46,646 nt of DNA from assembly GCA_016793325.1 (NCBI GenBank), contig JAEUKI010000048.1:1-46646 (forward strand), given 5' to 3'. The translations under genes and the position numbers were made by a program. Every line of letters starts with the position of its first letter. Position 1 is the first letter of the stretch. Of the stretch, positions 24,268 through 32,896 are shown piece by piece. The stretch is from Myxococcales bacterium (lineage in GTDB: Bacteria > Myxococcota_A > Polyangia > Polyangiales > Ga0077539). Under the pieces are notes generated by a model, which had not been told where the DNA came from, made no database searches, and saw only the letters and a list, made by a program, of their open reading frames with translations.

Positions 24268-26538
24268 ATGCGAGTGTACCAACTGCTCTGCGTCGCGGCG
24301 CTCGCTGCGTGCCGCACCTCGACGACGGCTGCTCCTTCGACAATCGTTCGAGACGCGCGCGACGAGTCAGCGACGGACGCCTCGACGACGGCGCGCGCGG
24401 GGCCTCTAGGCCGATCGAAGACCGTGCTCGCGAAGAACGCTTTTTGTGTGCTCGAAATCGATTCGGGCCGTCTTCGTTGCGGCGGAAGTCACGGAACCGG
24501 ACAGGTGATGAGCGGTCCTCGCGCGAGGGGATTCGTCGTCGGCGCGCGTCACGGCTGCGCGATCGCGGAGGATCGATCGCTTCGGTGCTGGGGCCAGATG
24601 TTCTCGTCGGGCATCAGCATGCCCTCCCCGCCGCCGCGCGCTCCTGAACCCGTCGAAGGAGCGACGAACATCGTGGAGCTCTTCGGCGCAGGCGGATCGC
24701 TCGTCGCGAAGCGAGACAACGGGTCGCTCGTGTACGTGTACGGCGCAGAGTCCGCGCGACTGAGGCCGCGGGCGATCGCGGTGGAGGGGATCGACGACGT
24801 CACCCGCTTCGAGTGGCTCATGCCCGGACGATCGGGCGTCGCGCGCACGAGCGACGGGCGTTGGTTCGCGATCACGACGAGCCCGTACGAGGCAGAAGCG
24901 AGGGCGACGTTGCTTCGCGACGTGGGCGACGCCACGCAGTGGACGCATCGCGAGTCGCCGTGCGTTCGCCGCGCGAACGGGACGGTCGCGTGCGCATCGG
25001 CGCCGATTTCGTCGAGCGCGTTCGTCGAGAAGCGCGGCCTCGAGGGGATCCGTGTGCTCTACGCGACGGGGTCGCTCTCGTCGATCACGTGCGCGCAGAG
25101 CACAGACGGAAGGGTGTTCTGTTGGGACGACGCGAGAGAGGGCGCCCTGCTCGCGCCCGGCGCGATCGATCTGCAGCGCGGACCCGTCGAGATCGCGGCG
25201 CTTCGCGGAGCGCGCGACGTGGTCACCGACCGCCACGCGGTGTGTGCAGCGCTCGCTGATCGCACCGTCGCGTGCATCAACGTCGAGCACTACCCGCCCT
25301 CGGCGAGCACGACGGCGTGGGGCGGGGCGCGAACGAGGCTCGTCGGACAACGCCCGGTCGAGGGGCTCGCGAACGTCGAGCGGCTCGCGCTCGCGAACGA
25401 AAACGGCCCCGGCGTGTGCGCGATCGGACAGGGCGCGCGGACGCGCTGCTTCGCGACGAGCATCTCCGTCGAAGACGCGGCGAGCGTGAGCGCTCTGCCG
25501 TCGGCGACGCGCGAGGACTTCGGCGGACCTCCGCAGCTCTTCGCCGAAGAGGTCGAGAAGCGCGAGCGCTGTCAGCAGACGCGCGACGGCGCCATTCGCT
25601 GCACACCGACCATCATCACGCGGCTGGATCGCTCCGTCGAAAGCAGCGAGCGATACGGCGTCGCGGTGTTCGGCATCGGCGACGAGCCCGTGTCGGATGT
25701 GGCGCTCGGCGCCGACGGAGGCTGCGCGATCATGCGGGACGGGGCGCGCACAGCGCGTTGTTGGAGCAACGACGCGACCGATGCGGTCACGGTCGAGGGC
25801 CTCCGGGACGTGCGTTCGATCGCGATCGGGAGCGGGTTTCGCTGCGCGCTCGACGACCGGGGCGCCGTTCGCTGCTGGGGTGACGGGCGACTCGGGCAGC
25901 GAGGAGACGGTGCGCGCGGCGTGCGCGCGGCGCCCGACACGATCGCGATTCGCGAGGGCGTCACGCAGATCACCGCGGGCCTCGCGCACGCGTGCGCCCT
26001 CCTCCGCGACAAGACCGTCCAGTGCTGGGGGTGGAACGCCCTCGCCCAGCTCGGCGACCGAACGCGCCTCGCGAGCGCGACGCCCGTCGCCGTGGCGGGC
26101 CTTCGCGACGTTCGCGCGATCGCCGCGGGGAGCGTTCACACCTGCGCGCTCGGAGAAGACGGCGGCGTCTTCTGTTGGGGGTCGAACAACGAGGGTCAGT
26201 GCGCGCACCAATCCGCAGGCGTCGTCGAGGCGCCTACGGAGGTCGTCGCGCTGCGAGGCGCCAGTGAAATTGCCGTATCCGATGATTTTGTGTGCGCGAG
26301 ACACGACCGCGCGACGCGCTCGGTCCGGTGCTTCGGCGGCGGCGCGCGGCTGATCGGCTCGCAGCTCGCGCTCGGCTCGCCGATGGACAGCGTCGATGGC
26401 GGCGAAGAGCCTCGGTGGCTCGTACAGCTTCCTCGGTTCGACGGAGCGCGCTCGCTCGCAGTGGGCCCGGCGGCGGTGTGCGCGACGCTCGGCGACGGTC
26501 GCGTGCGTTGCGCGTCCGACGGCTGGACGCGCGACTGA
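24268..26538 (+). CDS. RCC1-like repeat lipoprotein
   Basis: The ATG at 24268 yields 756 residues with a clear lipobox (VAALAAC, Cys 15) and an Asp/Ser/Thr-rich linker. The rest is made of RCC1-type beta-propeller repeats, seen best in the C-terminal half: HACALLRDKTVQCWGWNALAQLG, HTCALGEDGGVFCWGSNNEGQ and FRCALDDRGAVRCWGDGRLGQ (each a G-x-x-H/R-x-CAL…CWG pattern). Paired Cys in each blade suggest disulfides outside the cytoplasm. Such proteins are common surface proteins of myxobacteria, and their ligands are generally unknown. It diverges from the small MYXO-CTERM gene with almost no intergenic space. Confidence 0.9.
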   Translation: MRVYQLLCVAALAACRTSTTAAPSTIVRDARDESATDASTTARAGPLGRSKTVLAKNAFCVLEIDSGRLRCGGSHGTGQVMSGPRARGFVVGARHGCAIAEDRSLRCWGQMFSSGISMPSPPPRAPEPVEGATNIVELFGAGGSLVAKRDNGSLVYVYGAESARLRPRAIAVEGIDDVTRFEWLMPGRSGVARTSDGRWFAITTSPYEAEARATLLRDVGDATQWTHRESPCVRRANGTVACASAPISSSAFVEKRGLEGIRVLYATGSLSSITCAQSTDGRVFCWDDAREGALLAPGAIDLQRGPVEIAALRGARDVVTDRHAVCAALADRTVACINVEHYPPSASTTAWGGARTRLVGQRPVEGLANVERLALANENGPGVCAIGQGARTRCFATSISVEDAASVSALPSATREDFGGPPQLFAEEVEKRERCQQTRDGAIRCTPTIITRLDRSVESSERYGVAVFGIGDEPVSDVALGADGGCAIMRDGARTARCWSNDATDAVTVEGLRDVRSIAIGSGFRCALDDRGAVRCWGDGRLGQRGDGARGVRAAPDTIAIREGVTQITAGLAHACALLRDKTVQCWGWNALAQLGDRTRLASATPVAVAGLRDVRAIAAGSVHTCALGEDGGVFCWGSNNEGQCAHQSAGVVEAPTEVVALRGASEIAVSDDFVCARHDRATRSVRCFGGGARLIGSQLALGSPMDSVDGGEEPRWLVQLPRFDGARSLAVGPAAVCATLGDGRVRCASDGWTRD

Positions 26539-26618
26539 GCTGCCGTGGGATCAGAGGCAGCTCGGCGTCCCTGTGGGCCTCGAAGACCGAATTCGTCAGC
26601 GAAATCCCAACTCATTTG

Positions 26619-26952
26619 GCGCAGCAGCAAGCAGCCGCGCACGGTGCTCCGCAGACCGCGTCAGCAAGTCGTCTCGAGCTAAACGCCACTCATTCGATCG
26701 CCGCACTTTCAGCGATTGATTCGTGGCGGTTTGACTCGAGTTCAACCACGCCGACACTTGCCTCATTTCTACGACGTTCACTTGGGGCGTGGTTTAGCTC
26801 CGCGGGCGTTCTCGCTCGCGCTCGAACTCGGGCACGGGAGCTGTCGCGCGAGCGTGCCTCGGATCGCTTGCAAATATGCGAGTAGAGTTCGAATGACTCT
26901 TGTCTCGACCTTCGAGCGAGAGCGAGAACGTCTGCCGAGACAGCTCGCGTGA
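26619..26952. repeat. palindromic element, family B copy 2, interrupted by two 55-bp palindromes
   Basis: It aligns along its whole length with 19783-20000, including the left flank GCAGCAAGCAGCCGCGCAC and the right flank CTGCCGAGACAG. Its inverted arms are at 26803-26828 and 26911-26934 (less perfect than in copy 1). Relative to copy 1 it carries an extra stretch of about 115 bp at 26680-26796, inserted between the TA and GCTCCGC that are adjacent in copy 1. Confidence 0.8.
26680..26796. mobile_element. paired 55/56-bp palindromes inserted at a TA (MITE-like)
   Basis: Unit one (26680-26734) begins TAAACGCCAC and ends GTGGCGGTTTGA. Unit two (26741-26796) begins TTCAACCACGCC and ends GGCGTGGTTTA. 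CTCGAG separates them and is itself the centre of a palindrome. The insertion is bounded by TA on both sides, while the empty site at about 19840 has TA once. This looks like a non-autonomous insertion with TA target duplication. No transposase lies within it. Confidence 0.6.
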
Positions 26953-27305
26953 TGGACGCAGCAAAGGGCATCCCCCACCCGCGCTGCCGCGCGCAATGGG
27001 CTGGAATTTCACAGACCAAGCACCCTGATGCCCGCGTCCTCGCTGGGAATCTCCGCGCACGACCTGGGTGACGATGAGCGGCGGGCCTCGGGCCAGTTCG
27101 TGCGATTCGAAGGCGGATCGTCAGGCCAGCATGGACGGTGATGCGCGAACTCGCCGCGAGCAGTGCGGGCGGAATCACGATCGTCGTCGCGCGCGTATCC
27201 GCGGGTCGTTTCCAGAGAGAATCGTCTGCACCGACGGAGTCTGCCTTTCGATGGGGGCGCCACACATCTTGCTCATTCATTGCGAACGCGGCAGCGTTGC
27301 CCGCC
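26953..27305. other. spacer without a supported gene
   Basis: Bases 26970-26997 carry the core CACCCGCGCTGCCGCGCG that recurs in the spacers near 32515, 32765, 42130 and 42605. TGGAATTTCAC, also in the left arm of the 507-bp element, follows at about 27001. Nothing further is recognised before the next gene; frames starting at 27138 lack a signal peptide until the GTG at 27306. Confidence 0.5.
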
Positions 27306-28715
27306 GTGCGCGAGCGTCCACCCTTCGCCATCGCTCTCGTGTTTCTAGCGCTCGTGAGCGCCGCGTGCTCGGTCCTCAACCGCGTCGACGCGTGCGAGCG
27401 CGTGGGTGGCGCGGATTTCACGGTCAACGCGCGGGTCGACAACGACCAAATCACGTCGTCCTCGCGCAGCGTGACGCGGCTCAGCAACGGCCTGTACGCC
27501 GCGACGTGGATCAGCACGGTCGACGCGGACATCCGATCGCCGAGCGAAGTGCGCGTCGGACTGTTCACCGCCGATGGACGACAGGTCCCTTCGTGTCGAT
27601 CGAGCCTCTCGGAGCGCTCGCTCACGGGCGCGGACGAGGTCGCGTTTCGCCCCGCCATCGCGGCGAGCGACGCGCCCAACTCGCCCGTCTACGTCGTATG
27701 GCAGTCGCGCGCACGAGAGGCCGATCCCCTCGCGGGCCCCTACCGCGTTCGCGCGGCGATCCTCGATGTGGACCTCTGCGCGCTCGACAACGGGCGCCAA
27801 GACGTCCCCGTGCTCGAGCTCTCGGACGACACGTTCGTGCGCAATTTCGCGCCCTCGATCGCCGTGCGCGCGGACGGAACCGAGGCGCTCGCCGTGTGGA
27901 TCGGCCAGCGCGACGAAGGGTCCGCGATCCTCGCGCGCCCGCTCGGCGTCTCGACGAACCCCTTGGGCCGCGTCGAGAACAACGCGTGCGACGCCAGCCC
28001 TCGCCCCTGCGAGCTCACGCCCGTGCGACAGCCGGGACGCCCGATCGTCGCCGCGGTTCGTTCGGGCTACGTCGCCGCGTGGTCCGGGCTGGCCAACGAT
28101 GGATCGAGCCGAACGTTCGCGGTCTCGTGGCAGCGCTTCGACCCGAGCGCTCGACGCTTGGCCAACGGAACGCTCCCCGAGCGACTCGAGGACTTGGGCT
28201 CTGTGTTTCTCTCGCTCACCGCTGACCGCGATGGATGGGCGATCGGATACAGCGCGCTCCAGAGCGACTCGCTCGCGGCGCAGCGAGACAGCGACGTGTG
28301 GCTCCGACGCTTCGACGCGTCCGACGCGCCCCGCGGGCCTGCCGCGCGCATCAACGATCGCGTCGAGGGCGTGCAGGCAGAGCTGTCGATCGCGGCGCTC
28401 GGCGACGGCGCGGTGTTCGCGGCGTGGACCGATCGCGGGGCCGACGGTCGCGGGAGCGAGGTGCGCGCGATCACGCTCGGCGCCGACGATCGACCGCTCT
28501 TCAACGGCGCCGCGTGCGACACAGGATCCTTCGTGCTCTCGGGGCTGCCCGCGGCGCGGCGAAGGCTCCCCTCGGTGTGGGCCGCGGGCGACGAGCTGCT
28601 CGCGTTGTACAGCGACAACTCGGGGCTCGACCCCGATCGCTTCGGCGAGTCCGTGCGCGCGAGGCGCTTCTCGATCTCGCGACTGCTGCTCAGGCCCGCG
28701 ACGACGACGCGCTGA
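27306..28715 (+). CDS. predicted lipoprotein, beta-propeller-like, unknown function
   Basis: I choose the GTG at 27306, which places a signal peptide (PPFAIALVFLALVSAAC, Cys 21) at the N-terminus of a 469-residue protein. The mature part has repeating short strands with the pattern VYVVWQSR, EALAVWIGQR, YVAAWSG and AVFAAWTDRG, each near an aromatic-Trp turn. This is what is seen in secreted beta-propellers made of WxxR-like blades. Two Cys pairs (CERVG…, NNACDASPRPC) may form disulfides. No enzymatic motif is recognised. It converges on the Cys-rich lipoprotein gene with a 9-bp gap. Confidence 0.82.
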   Translation: MRERPPFAIALVFLALVSAACSVLNRVDACERVGGADFTVNARVDNDQITSSSRSVTRLSNGLYAATWISTVDADIRSPSEVRVGLFTADGRQVPSCRSSLSERSLTGADEVAFRPAIAASDAPNSPVYVVWQSRAREADPLAGPYRVRAAILDVDLCALDNGRQDVPVLELSDDTFVRNFAPSIAVRADGTEALAVWIGQRDEGSAILARPLGVSTNPLGRVENNACDASPRPCELTPVRQPGRPIVAAVRSGYVAAWSGLANDGSSRTFAVSWQRFDPSARRLANGTLPERLEDLGSVFLSLTADRDGWAIGYSALQSDSLAAQRDSDVWLRRFDASDAPRGPAARINDRVEGVQAELSIAALGDGAVFAAWTDRGADGRGSEVRAITLGADDRPLFNGAACDTGSFVLSGLPAARRRLPSVWAAGDELLALYSDNSGLDPDRFGESVRARRFSISRLLLRPATTTR

Positions 28716-28724
28716 GCGCCTCGG

Positions 28725-29501
28725 TCAGCGAAAACACACGCTCGCGCCGCCGGCTGGCGTGCAGGTGTACCCCGACCGGCAGTCCGTATCGTTAGCACAT
28801 GTTTTCAAGCAGAGGCCGATCTCGAGACCCATCGCGCGGTCCGCAGCAGGCACGTAGCAAAACTCGTCGCCGAGGCACGGCCCCGCGCCGAACAGGCAGC
28901 GACCCGAGCAATATCCGCCCGTAAATCCCGCGGAGCCCGGCAGGCACGCGCGCCCTCGGCAGTCTTCGTTGCGCGCGCACGCCGCGCCGACCTCTGCGCC
29001 GACGACCGGCGCTCGTCGGGACACGCACTGTCCTGTGTCGCGATCGCACACGCCCGACTCGCACTGCGCATCGTCGAAGCAGAACGGCGTGCAGTGCGCC
29101 GGCGCTCCCTCTTGGGTGCACGCCCAGCCCTCGCGGCATCGAGCGCTCGTCCCGCAGCGCGCGAAGAGCCGCGAGCGCCCCTCGATCGAGATGCACACGA
29201 ACCCCTCGGGCGCTGGCGCCGATGTGGAGCACCCCGTGAGGCATCGCCCGCGCGCGGCGCGAGACTCGGCTTCGAGCGCGCACACCGCGTTCGGCGCGCA
29301 GTCGCTCTGACAGCGGCACGGGCCATCCGCGGGCTGCGGGCCGCCGATGCAACCCGAGGCGTCGGGCTCGACGCGGTCGCCCGAAGCGCCGTCGACCGCG
29401 CGTGCGTCCAGCGTGACCGAGCTGCCGTCATGGGGCGGAACAACAGGCGAAGCGCACGCCGCAATCAGCGCAGAGCCAACGAGCGTCGAGAGCACTTTCA
29501 T
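28725..29501 (-). CDS. Cys-rich lipoprotein (kinase operon)
   Basis: The ATG at 29501 gives 258 residues with a good lipobox (SALIAAC, Cys 16). An in-frame ATG at 29516 is possible and would overlap the kinase end. A short Asp/Ser/Ala linker precedes a domain with about 25 Cys in patterns such as CRCQSDCAPNAVC, CREGWAC, CFDDAQCESGVCD and CRSGYTCTP. These resemble the small disulfide-rich modules common in Sandaracinus-type surface lipoproteins. It lies four bases after the kinase stop, making it the third gene of the operon. A role as an external sensor or ligand-binding partner is possible but not shown. Confidence 0.85.
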   Translation of the reverse strand: MKVLSTLVGSALIAACASPVVPPHDGSSVTLDARAVDGASGDRVEPDASGCIGGPQPADGPCRCQSDCAPNAVCALEAESRAARGRCLTGCSTSAPAPEGFVCISIEGRSRLFARCGTSARCREGWACTQEGAPAHCTPFCFDDAQCESGVCDRDTGQCVSRRAPVVGAEVGAACARNEDCRGRACLPGSAGFTGGYCSGRCLFGAGPCLGDEFCYVPAADRAMGLEIGLCLKTCANDTDCRSGYTCTPAGGASVCFR

Positions 29502-29505
29502 GGCG

Positions 29506-30855
29506 TCACTGTTCATTGGCGAACGCGCGGAGCGCGGGTCCGGCGTCGGCCCGCGACGGAGCACGCCTCGACGCTCGCGCCGCAGGGCTCGGTCCTGTGG
29601 GCGTTGGTTGCGACACCGCGAGCGCTGCGTCCGGCGCCGATGCGGGTGCGACGATGGGGACCGCCGCGTCCGACGTCGAGGACTCGAGCGCGCGCGCGTC
29701 GGGAAGGTCCAACGCAGGGAGCGTAGACGTTGGCGCTCGTGTTGGCGTCGCGACGAGCGTTCGGCGGATCACCGCGACGGTCACGAGCAACGACGCGGCG
29801 ATCGCGACGACGACGGTCTTGCGCGACGGAGGCGCGACGGTGGTCCCGGAGGGCCGCGGCGGCGCGACGGTGATGTTGCGCGGCTCGGTCGGGCCGTTCG
29901 AAAGCGTCGCGTGGAGGGTGCTCGCCATCGCCATCGCGTCGGGCTCGACCGCGGTCGTCGGGGCTCGTCTCGCGAGTGCTGCGAGGGACTCGGCGAGCGC
30001 CGTCGCGTCGCGCGGTCGCTGGTCGGGATCTCTCGACAAGCAGCGCTCGACGAGCGACGCGAGCGCGTCGTCGACGTCTGCGCGCAGGGATTTCAGCGGC
30101 GCGATCGGCTCGGACATGAGCAGGTAGAACTGCTCTGCGAGCGACGCTCCCGCGACGGGGACGCGCGCGGTCAGCATCTCGTACAAGATCACGCCGATCG
30201 AGTAGACGTCCGCGCGCTCGTCGATCGATCGCGAGTCCTTGAGCTGCTCGGGCGGCATGTAGAGCGGCGTTCCGAGCACTTGCGAGGTGTGCGTGAGGCT
30301 CATGGGCGCGGGGCCGTCGAGCGACCGTTCGCCGAGGAGCTTCGCGATCCCGAAGTCGAGCACTTTGACGAAGTCGCTAGCGCCGTCGCGCTCGATGAGA
30401 AAGACGTTGTCGGGCTTGAGGTCGCGGTGAACGATCCGGGGCGAGCAGCGGTGCGCCTTGCCGATCACCGAGGCGATTTGCTGACCGATGTGCACGACGC
30501 GCGCGACGGGCAGCGGCGCTTCGCGGGCGATGAGGTCCGTCAACGACTGCCCCGAGAGCAGCTCGAGCGCGAGGTAGAACGCGCCTCGCTCGGCGACCCG
30601 TCCCATGTCGAACACGTCGACGACGTGGCTGTCTCCGACGGCCGCCGCGGCTTGGGCCTCGCGCAAGAACCTCGCGACGAGCTCGCCGTCCTGCGCGAAC
30701 TCGGGCCGCAGGATCTTGAGCGCGACGGGCCTTCGCGTGAGCTTGTGCACGGCTTCGTACACCTGACCCATCCCTCCCTCGCCGAGCAGGCGACGCACTT
30801 CGTAGCGATCGGCCACGACTGTGCCGGGAGCCATGGTGGATCCGTCATCGCTCAC
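29506..30855 (-). CDS. transmembrane Hanks-type Ser/Thr protein kinase
   Basis: A 449-residue kinase that phosphorylates Ser/Thr residues of cytoplasmic targets. The kinase domain spans about 18-295, with the glycine loop GEGGMGQV (25-32), the catalytic Lys in VALKIL (about K47), HRDLKPDN (143-150), DFG (167-169) and the activation-loop end GTPLYMPPEQ. A Pro/Thr linker leads to one membrane helix near 347-363 and an 86-residue low-complexity external tail with no sensor domain. The start is a GTG overlapping the PEGA gene end by 11 bp; an ATG at 30834 is an alternative. It is cotranscribed with the TPR-PEGA gene and the Cys-rich lipoprotein. Confidence 0.95.
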   Translation of the reverse strand: MSDDGSTMAPGTVVADRYEVRRLLGEGGMGQVYEAVHKLTRRPVALKILRPEFAQDGELVARFLREAQAAAAVGDSHVVDVFDMGRVAERGAFYLALELLSGQSLTDLIAREAPLPVARVVHIGQQIASVIGKAHRCSPRIVHRDLKPDNVFLIERDGASDFVKVLDFGIAKLLGERSLDGPAPMSLTHTSQVLGTPLYMPPEQLKDSRSIDERADVYSIGVILYEMLTARVPVAGASLAEQFYLLMSEPIAPLKSLRADVDDALASLVERCLSRDPDQRPRDATALAESLAALARRAPTTAVEPDAMAMASTLHATLSNGPTEPRNITVAPPRPSGTTVAPPSRKTVVVAIAASLLVTVAVIRRTLVATPTRAPTSTLPALDLPDARALESSTSDAAVPIVAPASAPDAALAVSQPTPTGPSPAARASRRAPSRADAGPALRAFANEQ

Positions 30856-32161
30856 GCAGGCCCTCCTCGACGATCACGACGCGGCTCTGCGAGGGATCCG
30901 CGGTCAACAGCCACGCGATCACGCCCGAGGTGAGCGCGGTCAGGCCGACGGCGAGCGCGACGTCGGTCGCGACGTTGAGCGCGTTGATCCGCGAGAGCTG
31001 CGCGGCGGACGCGTTGGGGTACTGAAAGCTCGCGCGGTCTGCGAGCGCTGCGGACCCGAGCACGACCCCGCCGAGCGTGGCCGCGCCGCCGCCGAACAAG
31101 AGCCCCCACTGCCACGCCGGGCGAATCGCCCCTGGAACTCCATGTGTCACCCGCACCAGGGTCTCTCGCCCCGCGCGCAGCATCACGACCCCGCGCCAAG
31201 GAACGCGCCCTCGCGCGGTCACCTCGAGCGGGATCGATCCGAGCTCGAGCAGAACGCGCGAGGTGTTGGCGGGCCGAGGGTCGTCTCGACCTGCGCGCGC
31301 GACGGCGTCGCGGCGATCCGAGCGCACGGTGAGCACCGCGGCGCGCGTCGGGTCGAGGGCGAGGCGTTGATCGATCACGAGGCGTTGTTCGGCGCGCAGC
31401 TCGAGCTCGCGCGTCGCGTCGACGTATCCGTTGCTCCGCAGCGCGAAGCGATGAACGCCCGGCGGAAGCGAGAGCGTCCAGCCCGAGTCGCGCAGCACGA
31501 ACGGGCCACCATCGACGCTCACGAGCGCGCGCGCGGGCTCGACGCGCAGCTCGACGGTCCCGAGCAAGGGCGTTGGATCAACAGTGATCTCTTGCGACCG
31601 CCCCTGCTGAAACGTGCAGCGAACCTCGGCGTCTCGATGCCCTGGCGCGCGAACGATCAGCGTGTGCTCGGTCGGGGTGCTCGCGATGAGCCGCGGGAGC
31701 GCGCCGTACGAGCCGAGATCGACGCGATCGACGAAGACCGTCGCGCCGGGGACCGACGAGCGCACGAGCACGCGCGCGACCTGCGGCGAGAGCCTCGCGA
31801 GCGCCTGCGTGGCGAGCGCCGTGAGGGCGGGACCTTGGGGCCCCTGATCGTGCTCGGGGTGCGCAAGAAACGCCGTAAAGTGCTCGAACGCGCGGTCGCG
31901 GTGCTGGCCAGCGTCGCGCGGCTCGCGGCTCTCGTCGGCGAGCGCGTCGTGCGCCTGCGCGAGGTTGAACAACGTTCGCGCTGTTGGCGCGAGGCGATAG
32001 GCCGCGGCGAAGTGCTCGAGCGCGGAGGCGTAGCGCCCGGCTTGGGCGTCGCGCGTTCCGAGCTCGAAGTGCAGGCGCGCCTCGGAGGCGTCGTCCGCGC
32101 GAGCCGCGGTAGGGATCGCGGCGAGCGCGCAGAGCACGAGCGCGAGCGACGGTCGCCGCAT
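30845..32161 (-). CDS. secreted TPR protein with PEGA-like repeats and C-terminal membrane helices
   Basis: From the ATG at 32161 the protein has 438 residues with a signal peptide (LALVLCALAAIPTAARA|DD). Residues about 25-100 form TPR-like helices (EARLHFELGTRDAQAGRYASALEHFAAAYRLAPTARTLFNLAQAHDAL). PEGA-like surface-layer repeats follow: VLVRSSVPGATVFVDRVDLGS near 135 and VELRVEPARALVSVDGGPFV near 210. Two hydrophobic helices close to the C-terminus (WQWGLLFGGGAATLGG and ALAVGLTALTSGVIAWLL) anchor it. TPR plus PEGA proteins next to Hanks kinases are a recurring myxobacterial arrangement. A conserved 50-bp sequence lies about 130 bp upstream. Confidence 0.88.
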   Translation of the reverse strand: MRRPSLALVLCALAAIPTAARADDASEARLHFELGTRDAQAGRYASALEHFAAAYRLAPTARTLFNLAQAHDALADESREPRDAGQHRDRAFEHFTAFLAHPEHDQGPQGPALTALATQALARLSPQVARVLVRSSVPGATVFVDRVDLGSYGALPRLIASTPTEHTLIVRAPGHRDAEVRCTFQQGRSQEITVDPTPLLGTVELRVEPARALVSVDGGPFVLRDSGWTLSLPPGVHRFALRSNGYVDATRELELRAEQRLVIDQRLALDPTRAAVLTVRSDRRDAVARAGRDDPRPANTSRVLLELGSIPLEVTARGRVPWRGVVMLRAGRETLVRVTHGVPGAIRPAWQWGLLFGGGAATLGGVVLGSAALADRASFQYPNASAAQLSRINALNVATDVALAVGLTALTSGVIAWLLTADPSQSRVVIVEEGLRER

Positions 32162-32289
32162 ACGCGCGGATCGAGCCTCGAGAGCCATAGACCTCGCGAC
32201 CATAGCGCAACGCGCGCAGCGTGGACGCGTCGCGGCGCGACGCGCGAGGCGCACGAGGTTTCAAGAGAGCCGATTCGGACACGAGCATC

Positions 32290-32339
32290 CACTGTCAGAA
32301 ACGGTGATTTGCAGGAGATTTCTCGTCACACGTGTGACG
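32290..32339. promoter_or_regulatory. 50-bp dispersed repeat with 16-bp palindrome (possible operator), copy 1
   Basis: The segment starts CACTGTCA, has ATTTGCAGGA in the middle, and ends with the perfect palindrome CGTCACACGTGTGACG (32324-32339). A second copy of identical length is at 34323-34372. Both sit upstream of minus-strand genes for exported proteins. A dyad of this size is typical of a dimeric regulator site, but a structural repeat is not excluded. Confidence 0.5.
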
Positions 32340-32450
32340 GACGGCGTGCTGGTGCAAGCCAGGACAACGGGCGAACGTGTGCGCCGGAGCGAGCGCTCAT
32401 CAATCGTGGTCCGAGCCACACCGCGACCCATGGGCTGTCCCTCAACGGAC

Positions 32451-32834
32451 GTTGCTGACGACGGGACAGGTCTCAGTGTCCTGCATCGTGGATGCGAAGG
32501 GCAGCCCCCACCCGCGCTGCCGCGCGCCCCGCCCCCACGTAGTGAGGGCGGGGCTTTGCAGAGTGCAAAGTGCTGCGATTGGACTGACAGGTTGATTGTA
32601 TGGGCCACCGCTCTCAAAAGGCCGCTTGTCGCTCGATTGCGGTCTACGCTCGACGGCGAGCGTGACCGCGCGAATCGAGGCACACACAATCAATCCGTCA
32701 GTCAATTGACTGCATTCGCTCGATGCAAAGCCCCGCCCTCACTACGTGGGGGGCGGGGCGCGCGGCAGCGCGGGTGGGGGCTGCCCTTCGCATCCACGAT
32801 CCAAGACACTGAGGCCTGTCCCGTCGTCAGCAAC
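32451..32834. repeat. 384-bp nested palindromic element with 110-bp terminal inverted repeats
   Basis: Bases 32451-32560 are nearly the exact reverse complement of 32724-32834, with only about four differences and one extra C. Inside, 32579-32603 pairs with 32683-32705, and a central stem CGCTCGACGGCGAGCG lies near 32650. Almost the entire element can fold on itself. It fills the spacer between the unknown lipoprotein stop (32897) and the TPR-PEGA start. Frames running through it mirror each other because of the palindrome and are not genes. Confidence 0.85.
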
Positions 32835-32896
32835 TTCAGTTTGGCGGACGACACCGTGGACGAATGTTGAGCGCTCGCTCCGGCGCGCGCCCGCGC

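Noticed and set aside
24406..26304. A 632-codon minus-strand frame over the RCC1-type gene
   Set aside because: No motif, Arg-rich shadow of the real plus-strand repeats.
32304..32870. Open frames on both strands within the 384-bp element
   Set aside because: The two frames mirror each other because the DNA is palindromic; there is no ribosome-binding site and no plausible protein.
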